A program made the translations under genes and the position numbers. DNA of 64,000 nt from Heliopora coerulea (lineage: Eukaryota > Cnidaria > Anthozoa > Scleralcyonacea > Helioporidae). The notes below the pieces were generated by a model. That model saw nothing but the letters and a program-made list of their open reading frames with translations. It searched no databases and was not told where the DNA came from. The stretch is from contig JASJOG010000153.1 of the NCBI GenBank assembly GCA_030142905.1, positions 387,501 to 451,500 of the forward strand. The letters run 5' to 3'. Below, in pieces: positions 34,631 through 45,559 of the stretch (position 1 is the stretch's first letter; every line of letters begins with the position of its first letter).

Positions 34631-36649
34631 TTTGGTTCTGTTCTCAGAGTGTTTATGTTTATTGCATTATGGTATACCTACAACCTCTTGATAAAAAAAA
34701 AATGCAACAAAATAGCAATTTTAATCTTCTAGGTAGTTTACTGGAAGTTTCTTCAGTCTGTCTCAGTTTCAGTTTCCATAAATCCAGCTTCTAATTCACT
34801 GGAGCTTGGATCAGTCCTGTGAGTCTCCTATCTTCTCTTGTTTGTTTCTGGTTTGCTGCAGTGTCTTAAGTAGTGATTGACTGATCATGCCACAATCATA
34901 AATTACTGATTACCAATTGTTCCAAGTCATAATCGGTCTGATTCCAATTATGAAAACGAGTCCAATGACGTCATTCATTCTGCATGCAAACCTGGTGTAA
35001 ACAACTTTAAATGGCTTCCTTGGCCAAAAACATGTAAAACACAATTCCTTCACATGGTAAAATCATTTTTAACCCACTGCTAAGTTAGTAGTTTTGCATA
35101 AGAGACTTGCATATGCTTCAACTTGTTAGTGGGAGAAATAGCAAAATACTTTTAACAGTTTGTTTTTTTTTTTTAAAGTAATTTTCTGGCCTTGTCATCT
35201 CATGCGATACTAGCAATCAATAACAACAGCACAGCTAGAGCATTCAGTGTTCCAGTGCTAGTAGACGTTTTGAAAAGATTCAGATAAAGCAAACAACAAA
35301 TCTTTATTTCCGGTTGTGTTGAGCAGTGAAGGAAATGTTTTCTACTCACGCAATAGTAATGTCTTAAATATAAATTTGTATTTATTTAAAAGAAAGCCAT
35401 TCATCTAGACATCTGAAGGTTGCTCAAGCCGAACTGACGATCGACATCCGATTATTTTCGTAATTTTATCTATTTCACATTGCATTATAAGATTGTGTAA
35501 GTGACTGACTGGTGATAGACAAATATGTGTGTGCATCTTGCTGCTGACCATAGAAGAAACTGATGAAAACGATGCCAATTTGGCAACTTCTGAAGAGTTG
35601 TTTTATTTCCATATTAATCGGTTGTAATCAGGAAATACAGGAACTTTAACTAGTTCCAATTCCGATGATCGGTCAATCAAATGATTAATTAAATCCATTC
35701 AGACCACCCTTTTGAATAGCCTTATAACATTGGTTATGGAGATAGGACAAATTTGATTGATCTCAATGGGGTTTCCTTATGTAGAGCATATATATCTGCC
35801 AGCTTCCATACTAAATGTACTGTTTGATGTTTGAATGAGTTAAATGTGGAAGTAACCACAGGTGCCAAATTTTACACAAAGTCCCTCCATAGCCAATATG
35901 GTAACTCATCTTGTGTGCTTACAATTTAGCAAAAATTTCTATATAGTATATTCAAATACTACAGGAATACAAGTGCCTTCTGGGGCAGAATAATTAACAC
36001 CAGTGTTGATTGCTTGAAATTAGCGATTGATGTCATCTGCAGAGGCATATGAAGCAACTGATAATTGCCAAGGAACCTCTGGGCAATCTGGGATTCCCCA
36101 GAACATTTTGATTTTCTCAGACTCTGAAACACTTTCCTGCATTTTGAGAGCCATCATAACAAAAAAATAAAATCAAACAGTAATATAATAAAATGTTTTA
36201 TCTCATAATTGTACATGACAACAGGAAGTGATTTTCAATTTCTGTTTCAGTTTCCCCAACAGAATAAATTTTCGAGTGTTTATATTAGCCCATGATGGTG
36301 AATGGTCAAAGTTGATTCTACACAATAATCAGTAACCGTGACCTGGTTTTCCAAATTGCCTTCCATACCTAAATTAATTAGTAAGGATAAAGCTTAGTCA
36401 TTAGTTAACACAACCATTAAAACTAATTACGTACAAGGTGTCATAGAATATGATGAAGTGTATAAGGCTTTGTTATAACTAAGTCACTATTATTATGACA
36501 CAACGTTTTCTTTACCCCAACCTAGTAATTAAATAAAGTTTAATATAGACACATGTTAAACGTTTTAGTGCCCTACACCACTACATCATGCTATAATCGT
36601 ACTTGTCAAAAGTAGCAAGACTAATATATAACCTAGAAGAGACTTGCAT
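34631..36649. other. No gene seen
   Basis: Two kilobases without a recognisable gene; short homopolymer runs only (A-run near 34,690, T-run near 35,165). Confidence 0.4.
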
Positions 36650-37265
36650 GATTTCACTTAAAAATGCCAAAACACTGCCACACTGTCATTTGCCATTGCA
36701 AATGTTTTGGCAATATCTTCCAATTTAGCTGATCAGTTAATTCTTTATACCATACTGGATCTCATGTACATTTTCAGTCTTTTAAGAACCAAGAATGTTC
36801 TTTCAGCTGTAACATTTGTTACTGGAATTGTAAAGTACAAAGACAGTATAGCATGAACTTTGTTGAACATAAACTTAGCCACTGAGGACAAGTTAAGCAA
36901 TTCACATAGTGTCAGATGTTGGGAAACCTTTTGATGGAAGTAGCTGCACTTTGAGACAATCCATGTCTATATCCTTAGAATATATGTCAAGCAATTCTGT
37001 AGGAATCTCTTGAGCTTTGCCATTTGAGAAGCATATGAGGAGAGATTTAATGAGTGCTATGAGATGAAACCCTTTCTGTTCACTCCTCACAGTTTGTTGT
37101 TCTACTTGAAATATTATAAACAGCAGATCTAGAATCCCCTAAATTATGACTCACACCCGCTTGAATGGAATTTTGAATAGACTTGGCAGTGAAACTGCTG
37201 CATGTACCCATTTCAAAACTATTGTATGCTTCATTCATTAACTCTTTTTGGTTTATAGTTGACAT
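36650..37265 (-). pseudogene. hAT transposase C-terminal fragment
   Basis: Read on the minus strand with frameshifts: CSSFTAKSIQNSIQAG (37,265-37,080), FSNGKAQEIPTELLDIYSKD (37,090-36,902), then at about 36,840-36,740 the dimerisation signature LYFTIPVTNVTAERTFLVLK followed by RLKMYMRSSM. This is the standard end of THAP12-like hAT transposases and may be the same family as 4,209-4,920, which carries the part just upstream. Catalytic core absent; no termini seen. Confidence 0.75.
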
Positions 37266-37620
37266 GGTATATTATAACAAATGTTTTATTACACCTTTGT
37301 TGGGTATTTAATCTAGCGAGTCTAAATTGTGATTGCAGTTCTTGATGGTTCTGTTTCTTGTTCCTGTTTCTCTATTTCCAATATCCTTTCGTCTCTTATT
37401 TTGTTTTTAAAAGTAATACAGGCTTTCTATTGAGGACAACAAGGTATTGGTAATTGAAATTCTTTTTACTTCCTTCAGCCATTCTTACAGCTTCAATGGC
37501 TGTTATTTTGGGCTATTCTTTTTACTTCACTCATAAAAAATTGACCTATGTTTTACTTACAGCTTTAATGTTTAGGAAACATGAGAGCTTGGATATATTG
37601 AAGTAGATGAATGATCTTCA
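37266..37620. other. No gene seen
   Basis: Short AT-rich spacer. Confidence 0.4.
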
Positions 37621-37945
37621 AGCTCGATACTCAGAAAATGATATCTGAGCCCCAGACGGGGATCGAACCCGCAACCTTCTGATGACCGGTTAGACGCTCT
37701 AACCATTGAGCTACCGAGACCCAGATGGCGAGCTAAGTTGCAAATTCAATCATTATCAATATATAGTGGCTTCCGCTTAGGTCGCACATATATATATCGA
37801 ATTTGCAACTTAGCTTGCCATCTGAGTCTCGGTAGCTCAATGGTTAGAGCGTCTAACCGGTCATCAGAAGGTTGTGGGTTCGATCCCCGTCTGGGGCTCA
37901 GATATCGTTTTCTGAGTATCGAGCTTGAAGATCGTTCATCTACTT
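37600..37945. repeat. Inverted pair of tRNA-derived SINEs (Thr-like head)
   Basis: A minus-strand copy (about 37,603-37,745) and a plus-strand copy (about 37,800-37,945) are near-perfect inverted repeats around a spacer of about 60 bp. Heads have A box TAGCTCAATGGTTAGAGC and B box GGTTCGATCCCCG. By alignment the anticodon would be GGT (Thr), but position 33 is C and the anticodon stem has a mismatch, so this is a SINE and not a working tRNA gene. The tails carry a shared CTTGAAGATC-type sequence. Confidence 0.8.
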
Positions 37946-38095
37946 CACTTACAGCTTTCTTGCTACATTCCAAATATAGAATGGTTACTATACCTGAAAT
38001 TCACATAATAAGGAAAACATTGTAAAAACTTCTCTAGAACAATGTCTCAAAAACCTTGCATTGGTACTGAGTCTGGTTTCAGCCACTCTTTTGTA

Positions 38096-38101
38096 GTAAG
38101 G
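38096..38101. repeat. Target-site duplication GTAAGG, left
   Basis: GTAAGG immediately before the TACGGTGGCC terminus; repeated exactly at 43,862-43,867. Confidence 0.85.
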
Positions 38102-38385
38102 TACGGTGGCCCATAAGTGTCTCTACACATTAACAAGAACTCACTACACATTTGCCCCAGTCTGACGAGCTGCGATGGGAAACCAACATAGAGATCATAA
38201 GTAAAACGTAAAAGATTTACTTACAATCTCTGTGCATGTCGTCATGCTTAGCTTGCCGCCATGTTCTGTTCTTCATGTGGCAATAAGTTACAAGATTCAA
38301 ATAACGTTTGCTCTACTTGTGGGAGAAAAGTTGATGGCCTTGAACTGAAAAGTGCTACAGAAAAAGTATCCGATGAAAGGAAACA
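38102..38385 (+). repeat. Left terminal inverted repeat with 5' end of the HECT gene
   Basis: Pairs with 43,585-43,861. Conserved blocks include CTCACTACACATT, CCAGTCTGACGAGCTGC, CAATCTCTGTGCAT and TTGCCGCCATGTTCTGTTCT. The start codon (38,261) and the first 40 or so codons of the HECT gene are part of the repeat, so promoter, leader and N-terminus are duplicated at both ends. Confidence 0.85.
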
Positions 38386-40381
38386 GGTCCCACTTACGTT
38401 TAAAGAATTTGAGGCAAATAAGGAAAAAGAAAGAGCTCAGCACTTCTGACCAACTACCAAAATAAGAAGCAAAGCAAAACGAAAGCTCACTGCCAGTGAA
38501 GATGTCAATACGACTGTTAGAAAAACTCGGGCATTATGCTCTTTAATGGTCAAGAACTAAAATATCAACATGGTAAAGCGCTAGTGTTAATTTGAAGAAA
38601 ACGGCTACTGGTGAGGAACTACTGGAAGCCTGCCTAGATAAACATACAGCACACTCCAAAAATGTTATTAAGCCAAATGTGAAATACGTAATTCTATATT
38701 CCAATGGCACAAAGGTGGAAAAGCTGGTAAACCATATCACAGACTTACATTTTTTCTTTGTCCCGAAGTTGACTATTCACTTGCTAATTTACAACAATGC
38801 ATAGTGGAGAGTAGTAGTGATGACAGCGGCAATGATCTTTGTCAGAATGTTTTGAAGGACGAAGGTCAGCACAAGTCCAGAAAGGTAGAAAACAGTGATC
38901 CACCAATCGTGCTTGACCTTTCGAATAGTAGTCCAGAAGTTAGAAGCTCAGTCTCAACAGTTCCTACCTGTACGAATGATGAAAACTCCAAAGCTAGTAG
39001 TTCTTAATCAAATGACCACTATGCATCAGAGTATACCACCTTGAGTGAAATGTTTCCGCAGCTAGGTGATGATAAGATAAAGGAAATGTTATGTGATGCT
39101 CACTATAATATTGAGGAAGCCATTGGCAACATTCTGGAAACTGCAGCCCTACAGACAACACCACAACAAGTATATGCCTCATTTGAATTTTGTAATGACA
39201 TAGACAGTGATGAGGATGTTAGGAACACTGATGCATTGCAGAACTGTGTTGATCCTTTGGAGACTGAAAATAAAGAGGACAATACCACCAAAGTGCCAAT
39301 TTCCAGCATGATTAGAAAATTGGCAGCTGAGAAGCTAAAAAGTGATGCTCTATTGAGAGTCAAAGTAAGACGGAATAATGTTTGGGAAGATGCAAGATTC
39401 AAGATAAAGAAATGCTCAGACAGTGATCTAAGGAACATCATTAAAGTTCAGTTTGTGGGAGAACCAGCTGTGGATGAAGGTGGGCCCAGAAATTAATTTT
39501 ATTCATTAGTCCATAGTGAAATGTCTAAATCTAGCCTGTTTATTGGTGAGCAAGATAAGAAAAGCTTCAATCATGACATTCTTGCCTTAGAGAGAAGGGA
39601 TTATTATATATATGGGAAATTGTGCTCCATGGGAATCTTGCAAGGTTCGCCTTCTCGTTGCTTTTTTACTCCTACAATAGCAGACTAAAGTGAGGCAAAA
39701 GCTTGAAGATTTGGAGAAAATTAATGATCCAAGGTTGCATCATTTGAATGCCCCTTCTGGTTTAAGGCTGGCTTTAGCAAACCAGTTGTCACAATTGAAG
39801 ACAAAGACAAACTTTTTCATGCCATTGCATTGCATTATACCCTTCTAACTTCCTTGTCTGAAATTAATCAATTTGTCAAGGGACTCAACCTTTATGGCTT
39901 GCTTGACCATCTGTGCCAACATCCCCTCAAAGCCCACCAGCTGTTCCTGCATACTGGAAACCAACTTACAGCTGAGAAGTTGGATGACCTTTTTATGCCA
40001 GTGTTCTTACCAAGAGGAAGTAACAAGTGCACCTCAGAGGAAGCAGTGTCTCTGAATTTTTCAAGTTATCTTGAGGAGGTGGAGTCAGGCAACATCACTT
40101 GCAATGTGGTCGACTTCAGTACCGGTCAGCAGTCTGAGATGAGACTCACATTAGGTGCTGTATTGCAGTTCATCACTGGGAGTTCTTCAATACCTGCAAT
40201 AGGATTTGATGATCGGCCATCAATCACCTCTTTGCATGATGATTCAGGAAGAAAATTACCTGCAAACACGTGCTCCAACACTCTGTACCTCCCAGTCAAC
40301 AGCACACTCCTGAGCTATGATAAATTTAAAGTTGAATTTACTTCATGCATGGCAGAGTCTCCAGGATTTGGCAATGTGTAA
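38261..40381 (+). pseudogene. Zinc-ribbon / CUE / HECT E3 ubiquitin-ligase-like gene (G2E3-like)
   Basis: HECT ligases take ubiquitin from an E2 onto a Cys and pass it to substrates. 38,261-38,449: start MFCSSCGNKL, four Cys of a zinc ribbon (CSSC...CSTC), then TFKEFEANKEKERAQHF. 38,592-38,800: helical domain (ATGEELLEACLDKHTAHSKN, NVKYVILYSNGTKVEKLVN). 39,041-39,130: CUE domain (EMFPQLGDDKIKEML ... NIEEAIGNIL). 39,360-39,500: HECT start (VQFVGEPAVDEGGPRN). 39,830-40,381: HECT C-lobe, with the catalytic Cys kept in ANTCSNTLYLP (Cys at 40,271-40,273). In-frame stops lie at 39,005 and just after GGPRN; frameshifts near 38,450-38,590 and 39,680-39,830. Start chosen because it matches the start of the opposing gene in the other terminus. 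Confidence 0.85.
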
Positions 40382-42439
40382 CGAATTATGCAGTAATTAC
40401 CAGGTGATCATGTGAGGCAAAACTATGGTAGACTGAACAAAGAATAGACTGTAGATCTGACAATTTCTACTTCTAAGCATATAGTTAAATACAAGTTTGT
40501 TGGAATCAACCCAACACCAGTAAAATGTACTATAATATAAAAAATTCAGCAATTTGAGCAGTTGTAGATATGCTTGAATGTATGCTTGCAACTTGCATAG
40601 AACATTGAGTACTGGTATTTAAGATGTTTGATATTCAAAGTCCAAGTTCTGTTAAACATTGTTGTCAAAATGTATATCTCAGTAAACAGTGTATTATACA
40701 GCATGCATATTTAACACATTATGCAAACAATGCACAAATCAGTTTTGATTGTACTGTGCATTTTTAGATTGTGACTTTTTAGTGATTTTAATGTTCTGTT
40801 CTTGTTCTAGTTCTTCACAGTAATTGAGTGTCCTCAGACAAGTCAATTCTAAGTAAATAGTGACAGTTCATGTATGCTTGTGAAATTGACAATGCATCAC
40901 AGGGTTGCAACATGTATGTTGTTATCTTTTGTGTTCAATAAAGTTTGTTCAATAAAGACATGAAATGTCAAAAAGGTATAGATGGTTATCATGCTTTAGA
41001 TAAAATTTTTGTGTTTGTGAAAACTGTATTGTATGATGGTGAATCCTGATAAGTCTTACTCCAAGCCTTTCCCTGTGGAACATCACATGCCTGGATTAAC
41101 GTAGGTGTGCAATGCATTTTCAGCTGCACGACAAAGTTTTCTGTTGTTTATCAAGGAGTAAACTCTCGGCTGTGACGGGCCTTCTCCGACCTCTTTCACA
41201 GTTCTCTTTTCGTTTAAGAGAGACCTTTCCTGTTCCAAAGCAATGGCATGCCCTTTGAAATTGCCCTGCCAGTCCAGGTGACTGAAGTTCTAATCAACAG
41301 GAAAGTTTTCAGGTACTTTTTTTGCACTAAATTTAAATAAAATAACCAGCATATCTATATTAATATACAGTTACAGAATGTTACCTGATGTTTTGTTACA
41401 GAGGTTGTACCACTGATAAACGAACGCCCAGCAGTTCTTGCACTCCCTTTAATGCGAGAGCCACTCATTATGACTTGTTCATATTTGGCATAAAGCTTGG
41501 ACCAAGCAAATGTTATCATTGTGCGTCCAGTCTTGGCACCTACTTCGGTCTTCACACCTATTACATCTTCTTTCCCCCAACTTCTAAATGTTTCTATCGA
41601 AACAGATTGAACTACCTTTTATCTGCGCCATTGAAATTTAACTTTCAAAAAGCACTCCGTCAGTGTCCTTACTCAGTACGCCTACGGTGTGCTACAAAAG
41701 CTGGGAAAGATGAAATGTAATACCTTACTGTAACACCAAAGGTGACACATGACAACATAAATCAATTAAAATTGAAAGTTGACATTTTAACAAGTGTTTG
41801 TGACAACAGGTCGGCACCTTGTGTGCCAAGATATTTATTTGAACTAGTTTATTTTTAAACATTTACATGAGTTTAGGCGTGCGATTGATCGCTCACTTAC
41901 AGCTCTTCAGGGATATGTGTGTGATTGCATGCCTCTCAAGGAAAGGCTTGACTAAGTCCCCTAGGATCCAGAAGGAGTATGGTCCCATGAGGAATTTTAC
42001 CAGGATCCTAGCCCAATATAGAATAATTTGTACCCAAGATCCTCCACAGAATTAAAATAGGATTTGCATGGTTGTGCAGGCTCTTGTAAATATTTTGCAT
42101 TCTATTTAGGTGTCAGTCTACAATTCCATGCTGTGATGTGTATTTACTCATTAAATTTTGCAAACTCTACTCGAAAGTATTGAGCATAATATATTAGCAA
42201 GGACAACTGTGACAAACAAGCAAGTCACCACCAGCAGCTGGGTATCCCACGAAAAGTGACTTAAAATATCATGAGACTTTTTTAGGCTTGGTAATTGTTC
42301 ACCGGAAACAGAATGCTTGACTTTAGTGGCCACGAGTAGTACATGGTGATTAGGTATCAATAGGTAATTTATATTATATCAAAATTACTGCCACAGGAAT
42401 AACATTATTTTGTTCTTAGTGTTTGTCTCTAGATTATTT
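40382..42439. other. Two-kilobase gap between the convergent genes of the transposon
   Basis: Contains the 3' ends of both genes and no recognisable domain. On the minus strand two adjoining protein-like frames, 41,555-41,355 (basic; AKTGRTMITFAWSKLYAKYE) and about 41,305-41,090 (DWQGNFKGHAIALEQERSLL), might be parts of a third gene or an exon pair; a GT donor-like site (CATCAGGTAACA) follows the first. Uncertain. Confidence 0.35.
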
Positions 42440-43698
42440 TCATTCTACAAGTGTTGTCAGATAAAGAAACAGGGACAGAGATTCATGCCAGTGTTTTGAT
42501 GCAGACAATCCTTGAAGGTTACAAACACATTTAAAGTATTCTTGGTGATCATTATCCAGAATAGGATTGACTAAGTCGTACTGAGGAACAATGTTATGTA
42601 CTTGAGTTTCACTAACAGGACACAGTTGATCCTCAACCCCACAGCACTCTGGAAGAAAAAATAGTTCATCAGGTTTCCCTGGGATTGTGTCATGTCTTGA
42701 TGGACAAATGTAATGTGTGTTCCAGTGTAATTTGATGAAATCTAAGTCATGCTGAATGACTTCATTAAAACAAAACCATAGACACTGTGTGGTATATGTT
42801 ACCATCGATGAACACTCCCCTGTCATGTAGATCCTTGAAAAGGTTTATCCACCAAGATGTGCGACTTTTCTTCAGGTGCAACCACCAGGATTCGATTTGC
42901 TGATTTCCAGTCGAAGACCCATAATGATGTGCTTTCTCTCCGGAAAATTCATCATCATCATTTGCTCTCAGGCAACACTGAATACCAGCCATTGTACCAT
43001 TTTCAGTGCCTGGGTCTGTTCTTAAAAGTCATGGGCAACCTTGAAGCTCTTTTACACATTCCACATAATAGTTGGCAACAACTGCTGGATTGTTGTTGGT
43101 TCGTGTGACCTTCAACCACAAAACACGTCAACTGAAGCCATCAACAGCTCCATGTATTGGGAAGCCAAACGGCTTAAGCTTGTCATAGCCGTCAACATGC
43201 CAACATTTGTTCGGTCCTGATGTTTTATAAGTCCTCCTCAAATGATGGCGACTTCTTTCTTCGGTCCCAACTGGGTCGAGTTCCTTTAAAATCATCTGCA
43301 CCTTGGCTCTTGGAACACATACTCCGTATTTGAGTCTGAGGGTATGCCACATGGAACGATACCCTTGACAACTGCTTGGGCCATCCAGCTCCTGCTGAAT
43401 TGTTTCGACAAGGTTATTTTCATCAACTTCCAAAACATTCTTCCTTTTTAATCCATACTTGTTCAGTTGCCGCCTCAGTGTTGACATTGAAATGTTGACT
43501 TCATGATATTTTGCCAAGAAACAAAGAATCGTATCATAGTCATATACCGGTAAGAAGTAACTTTCGATAATTTCTTGTTCTTTTTCATTGGATACTTTTT
43601 CAATAGTAGTTTGCAGTTCACACCCATCATCTTTCCTCCCACAAGTAAAGCAAGTTATCCGAATCTTGTGACTCATTGCCACACAAAGAACAGAACAT
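42440..43698 (-). pseudogene. rve-type DDE integrase of the IS3EU-like transposon, copy C
   Basis: The recombinase expected to move the element. It starts in the right inverted terminus (ATG at 43,698, same leader as the HECT gene) with the zinc-ribbon text CFTCGRKDDGCEL. HTH-like region: VNISMSTLRRQLNKYGLKRK. Catalytic Asp 1 in CWHVDGYDKLKPFGFPIHGA; after an in-frame TGA at 43,125-43,127, RVLWLKVTRTNNN; Asp 2 in RTDPGTENGT (about 43,015); Glu in TGNQQIESWW (about 42,900). The C-terminus reads HDTIPGKPDELFFLPECCG and DNDHQEYFKCV. Lesions are light: two in-frame TGA codons (the second just before RTDPG), one frameshift near 42,780 and one in the N-terminus. All three catalytic residues are present, which makes this the best-preserved of the three integrase copies here. 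Confidence 0.88.
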
Positions 43699-43861
43699 GG
43701 CGGCAAGCAAAGCATGACAATATGCACAGAGATTGTAAGTAAAACTTTTACTTACATTTTACTTATGATATCTATGTTGGTTACCCATTGCAGCTCGTCA
43801 GACTGGGGAAAATGTGTAGTGAGTTTTCATGAATGTGTAGTGACACTTATGGGCCACTGTA
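43585..43861 (-). repeat. Right terminal inverted repeat with 5' end of the integrase gene
   Basis: Inverted match to 38,102-38,385, ending in CCACTGTA at 43,854-43,861. Confidence 0.85.
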
Positions 43862-43867
43862 GTAAGG
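43862..43867. repeat. Target-site duplication GTAAGG, right
   Basis: Identical to 38,096-38,101. Confidence 0.85.
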
Positions 43868-44249
43868 TCTTCAAGAGGATCATAAAAATATTTACCAACA
43901 CTGTTTTTCAAAAGTGGATATGAATGCATTATATTCATAAATCTGACAGCATGCAAACTGATTAGATAATTAATCCCAGCTGTACAGCATATCTGGTCTA
44001 AAGATTTCAAATGGAGCCAAGGAAAATAAATGTTATATCAATCAACCCTTTCATCTCTGGGCCAAGGATTATAACTTTATTTTGGCTAACTCCATTAAAG
44101 TGTACATAGCAGAGCTAATAGCCTGGCATAGTTCGCATTAAATGTGATAAAACAGATCTATGATTGAAAATATAACAAACCTTTACTTCAGATAAAAATG
44201 TTGCCAATAGCCTTTAAACTTAGATCTATACTTGAATAACATTGTAACC
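43868..44249. other. No gene seen
   Basis: Short unique spacer. Confidence 0.4.
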
Positions 44250-44270
44250 CAGTGGTTCTCAACCTTTTTT
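44250..44270 (+). repeat. hAT (Charlie-like) terminal sequence
   Basis: CAGTGGTTCTCAACCTTTTT is the typical end of hAT-Charlie type elements. It lies 0.5 kb from the matching transposase remnant at 44,774-45,222. The opposite end was not found. Confidence 0.7.
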
Positions 44271-44773
44271 GAATGCCCGTCTGCCACCCCCTACTTGATG
44301 TTCCTAGGCAGCAATGCCGTCATTTAATGATTTTAATCAGATAACTATTTTAATATGAGTACCAAATGGCTGACCATATACTATACACATTTTGCCACAT
44401 TTTGCCACATTTAAACCCTCATTATAAAGTCACCCAAACAATATAAATTAATATTCCTAAAGAATAAAAATTACAATCACATTTAAAATTCAGGTAACAT
44501 AATAAATCTTCTGACAAACGATAACAAAGTCATCACAACTGTTTCTTTATGGTATAAACGTCTATGATGACACAAACCATGTCTGACTTTTAAGCAAGAG
44601 TGCATGCTAATTTTCAGGAGGACAAAACTTAACAAAATAGAATCCAAAAAAAACTATTTACAAGACAACAAGCACCAAAGAAATGCAAGCATATATAACT
44701 TGCTTTAGAAAAATATTTTACTTGTCCAATGCCTTGCAGTACTAAGGACCAGAAGAAAAGCTTTGTTGCATGG

Positions 44774-45222
44774 TTACATTAGTGATAGCCCTACGCCTGG
44801 TGATTTACCACTAATTTCTTTAAGGGTAGACAAATGGAGGTCAACTTGAGCCTGAGCACACCTGAGACTATTGCATTTAGGCAGTTGTGGTACTTGACTG
44901 AAAGCCTGCTCGACAAGATAGGAAGTGGGTAATGCAAGGAGCAGAATACAGGCCTTCTCCCACAATGTAGGAAAATGCTAGCCATGCATAGTCCTCATTG
45001 CATGCAAAACATTGGTTGTGCCTCCTAGTTATTTTGAAGGTTGGTTAAATTATCCTTGATAGCAGCTTCGTTTTGAAAGACATCTCCTTGGAAAAGTTCT
45101 GCAACCCAATCAGGAACATCTGAATTTACCATGTCCCTGAAGCAGTTCTCCATATCAGCCTTGACCATCCTCAAGTGCTCAGTGTAACACAGCAGATGAT
45201 CATTGGTCGACACCTTTGACAT
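44774..45222 (-). pseudogene. hAT transposase C-terminus, SCAND3/ZBED type
   Basis: Minus-strand 45,222-45,025 reads MVNSDVPDWVAELFQGDVFQ; 44,965-44,774 reads EKACILLLALPTSYLVEQAF (compare the LxFPTSYxxExxFS signature of the hAT dimerisation domain in SCAND3/ZBED5-like proteins), then SQVPQLPKCN and a tail in which VDLHLSTLKE and, in the alternative frame, VVNHQA can be read. Frameshifts separate the pieces. Together with the CAGTGGTTCTCAACC terminus at 44,250 this is the 3' part of one hAT element. Confidence 0.75.
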
Positions 45223-45559
45223 CTGAATACAGGTACAGATACAGGCTATTTAACTACAAAAGATTTTTATGCAACCTTTTCATTGAAAAATGTACTCTAA
45301 CACATGAAATGTATTTTGCCACTGTCAAAAAGAATTTGTCTTTATCAGTGTCAGATAAACTACTCAAACTTCTCATCGTCTAATAAATGCAGCTCCACTG
45401 AGATATTAAGTGGTAAGGTATCCATCACTTGATACTACAAAATATTTTTTATTCAACCTCAAACTCACTACAGTACAACAAGGCATGTAAATTCTCACAT
45501 TCTACACTACTATTTTCAAAATCCTCCATTTGTTTACCATGCAAGGTATACGAACCACA
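45223..45559. other. No gene seen
   Basis: AT-rich spacer between the hAT and LINE remnants. Confidence 0.4.

Larger units (their letters stand above)
38102..43861. mobile_element. Complete-boundary IS3EU-like DNA transposon with HECT gene and integrase
   Basis: 5,760 bp between identical 6-bp duplications (GTAAGG). The termini are TAC(G/A)GTGGCCCATAAGTGTC and its reverse complement, and the inverted similarity runs on for about 280 bp. Two genes converge: a HECT ubiquitin-ligase-like gene on the plus strand and an rve DDE integrase on the minus strand. Both start inside the inverted termini. TA-pyrimidine ends and 6-bp duplications fit my recollection of the IS3EU superfamily; that name is inference, the boundaries are seen directly. 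Both genes carry stops, so this copy is no longer autonomous. Confidence 0.85.

Noticed and set aside
37805..37880. Functional tRNA-Thr gene
   Set aside because: Position 33 is C, the anticodon stem has a mismatch and the copy is one arm of an inverted SINE pair with a shared tail.
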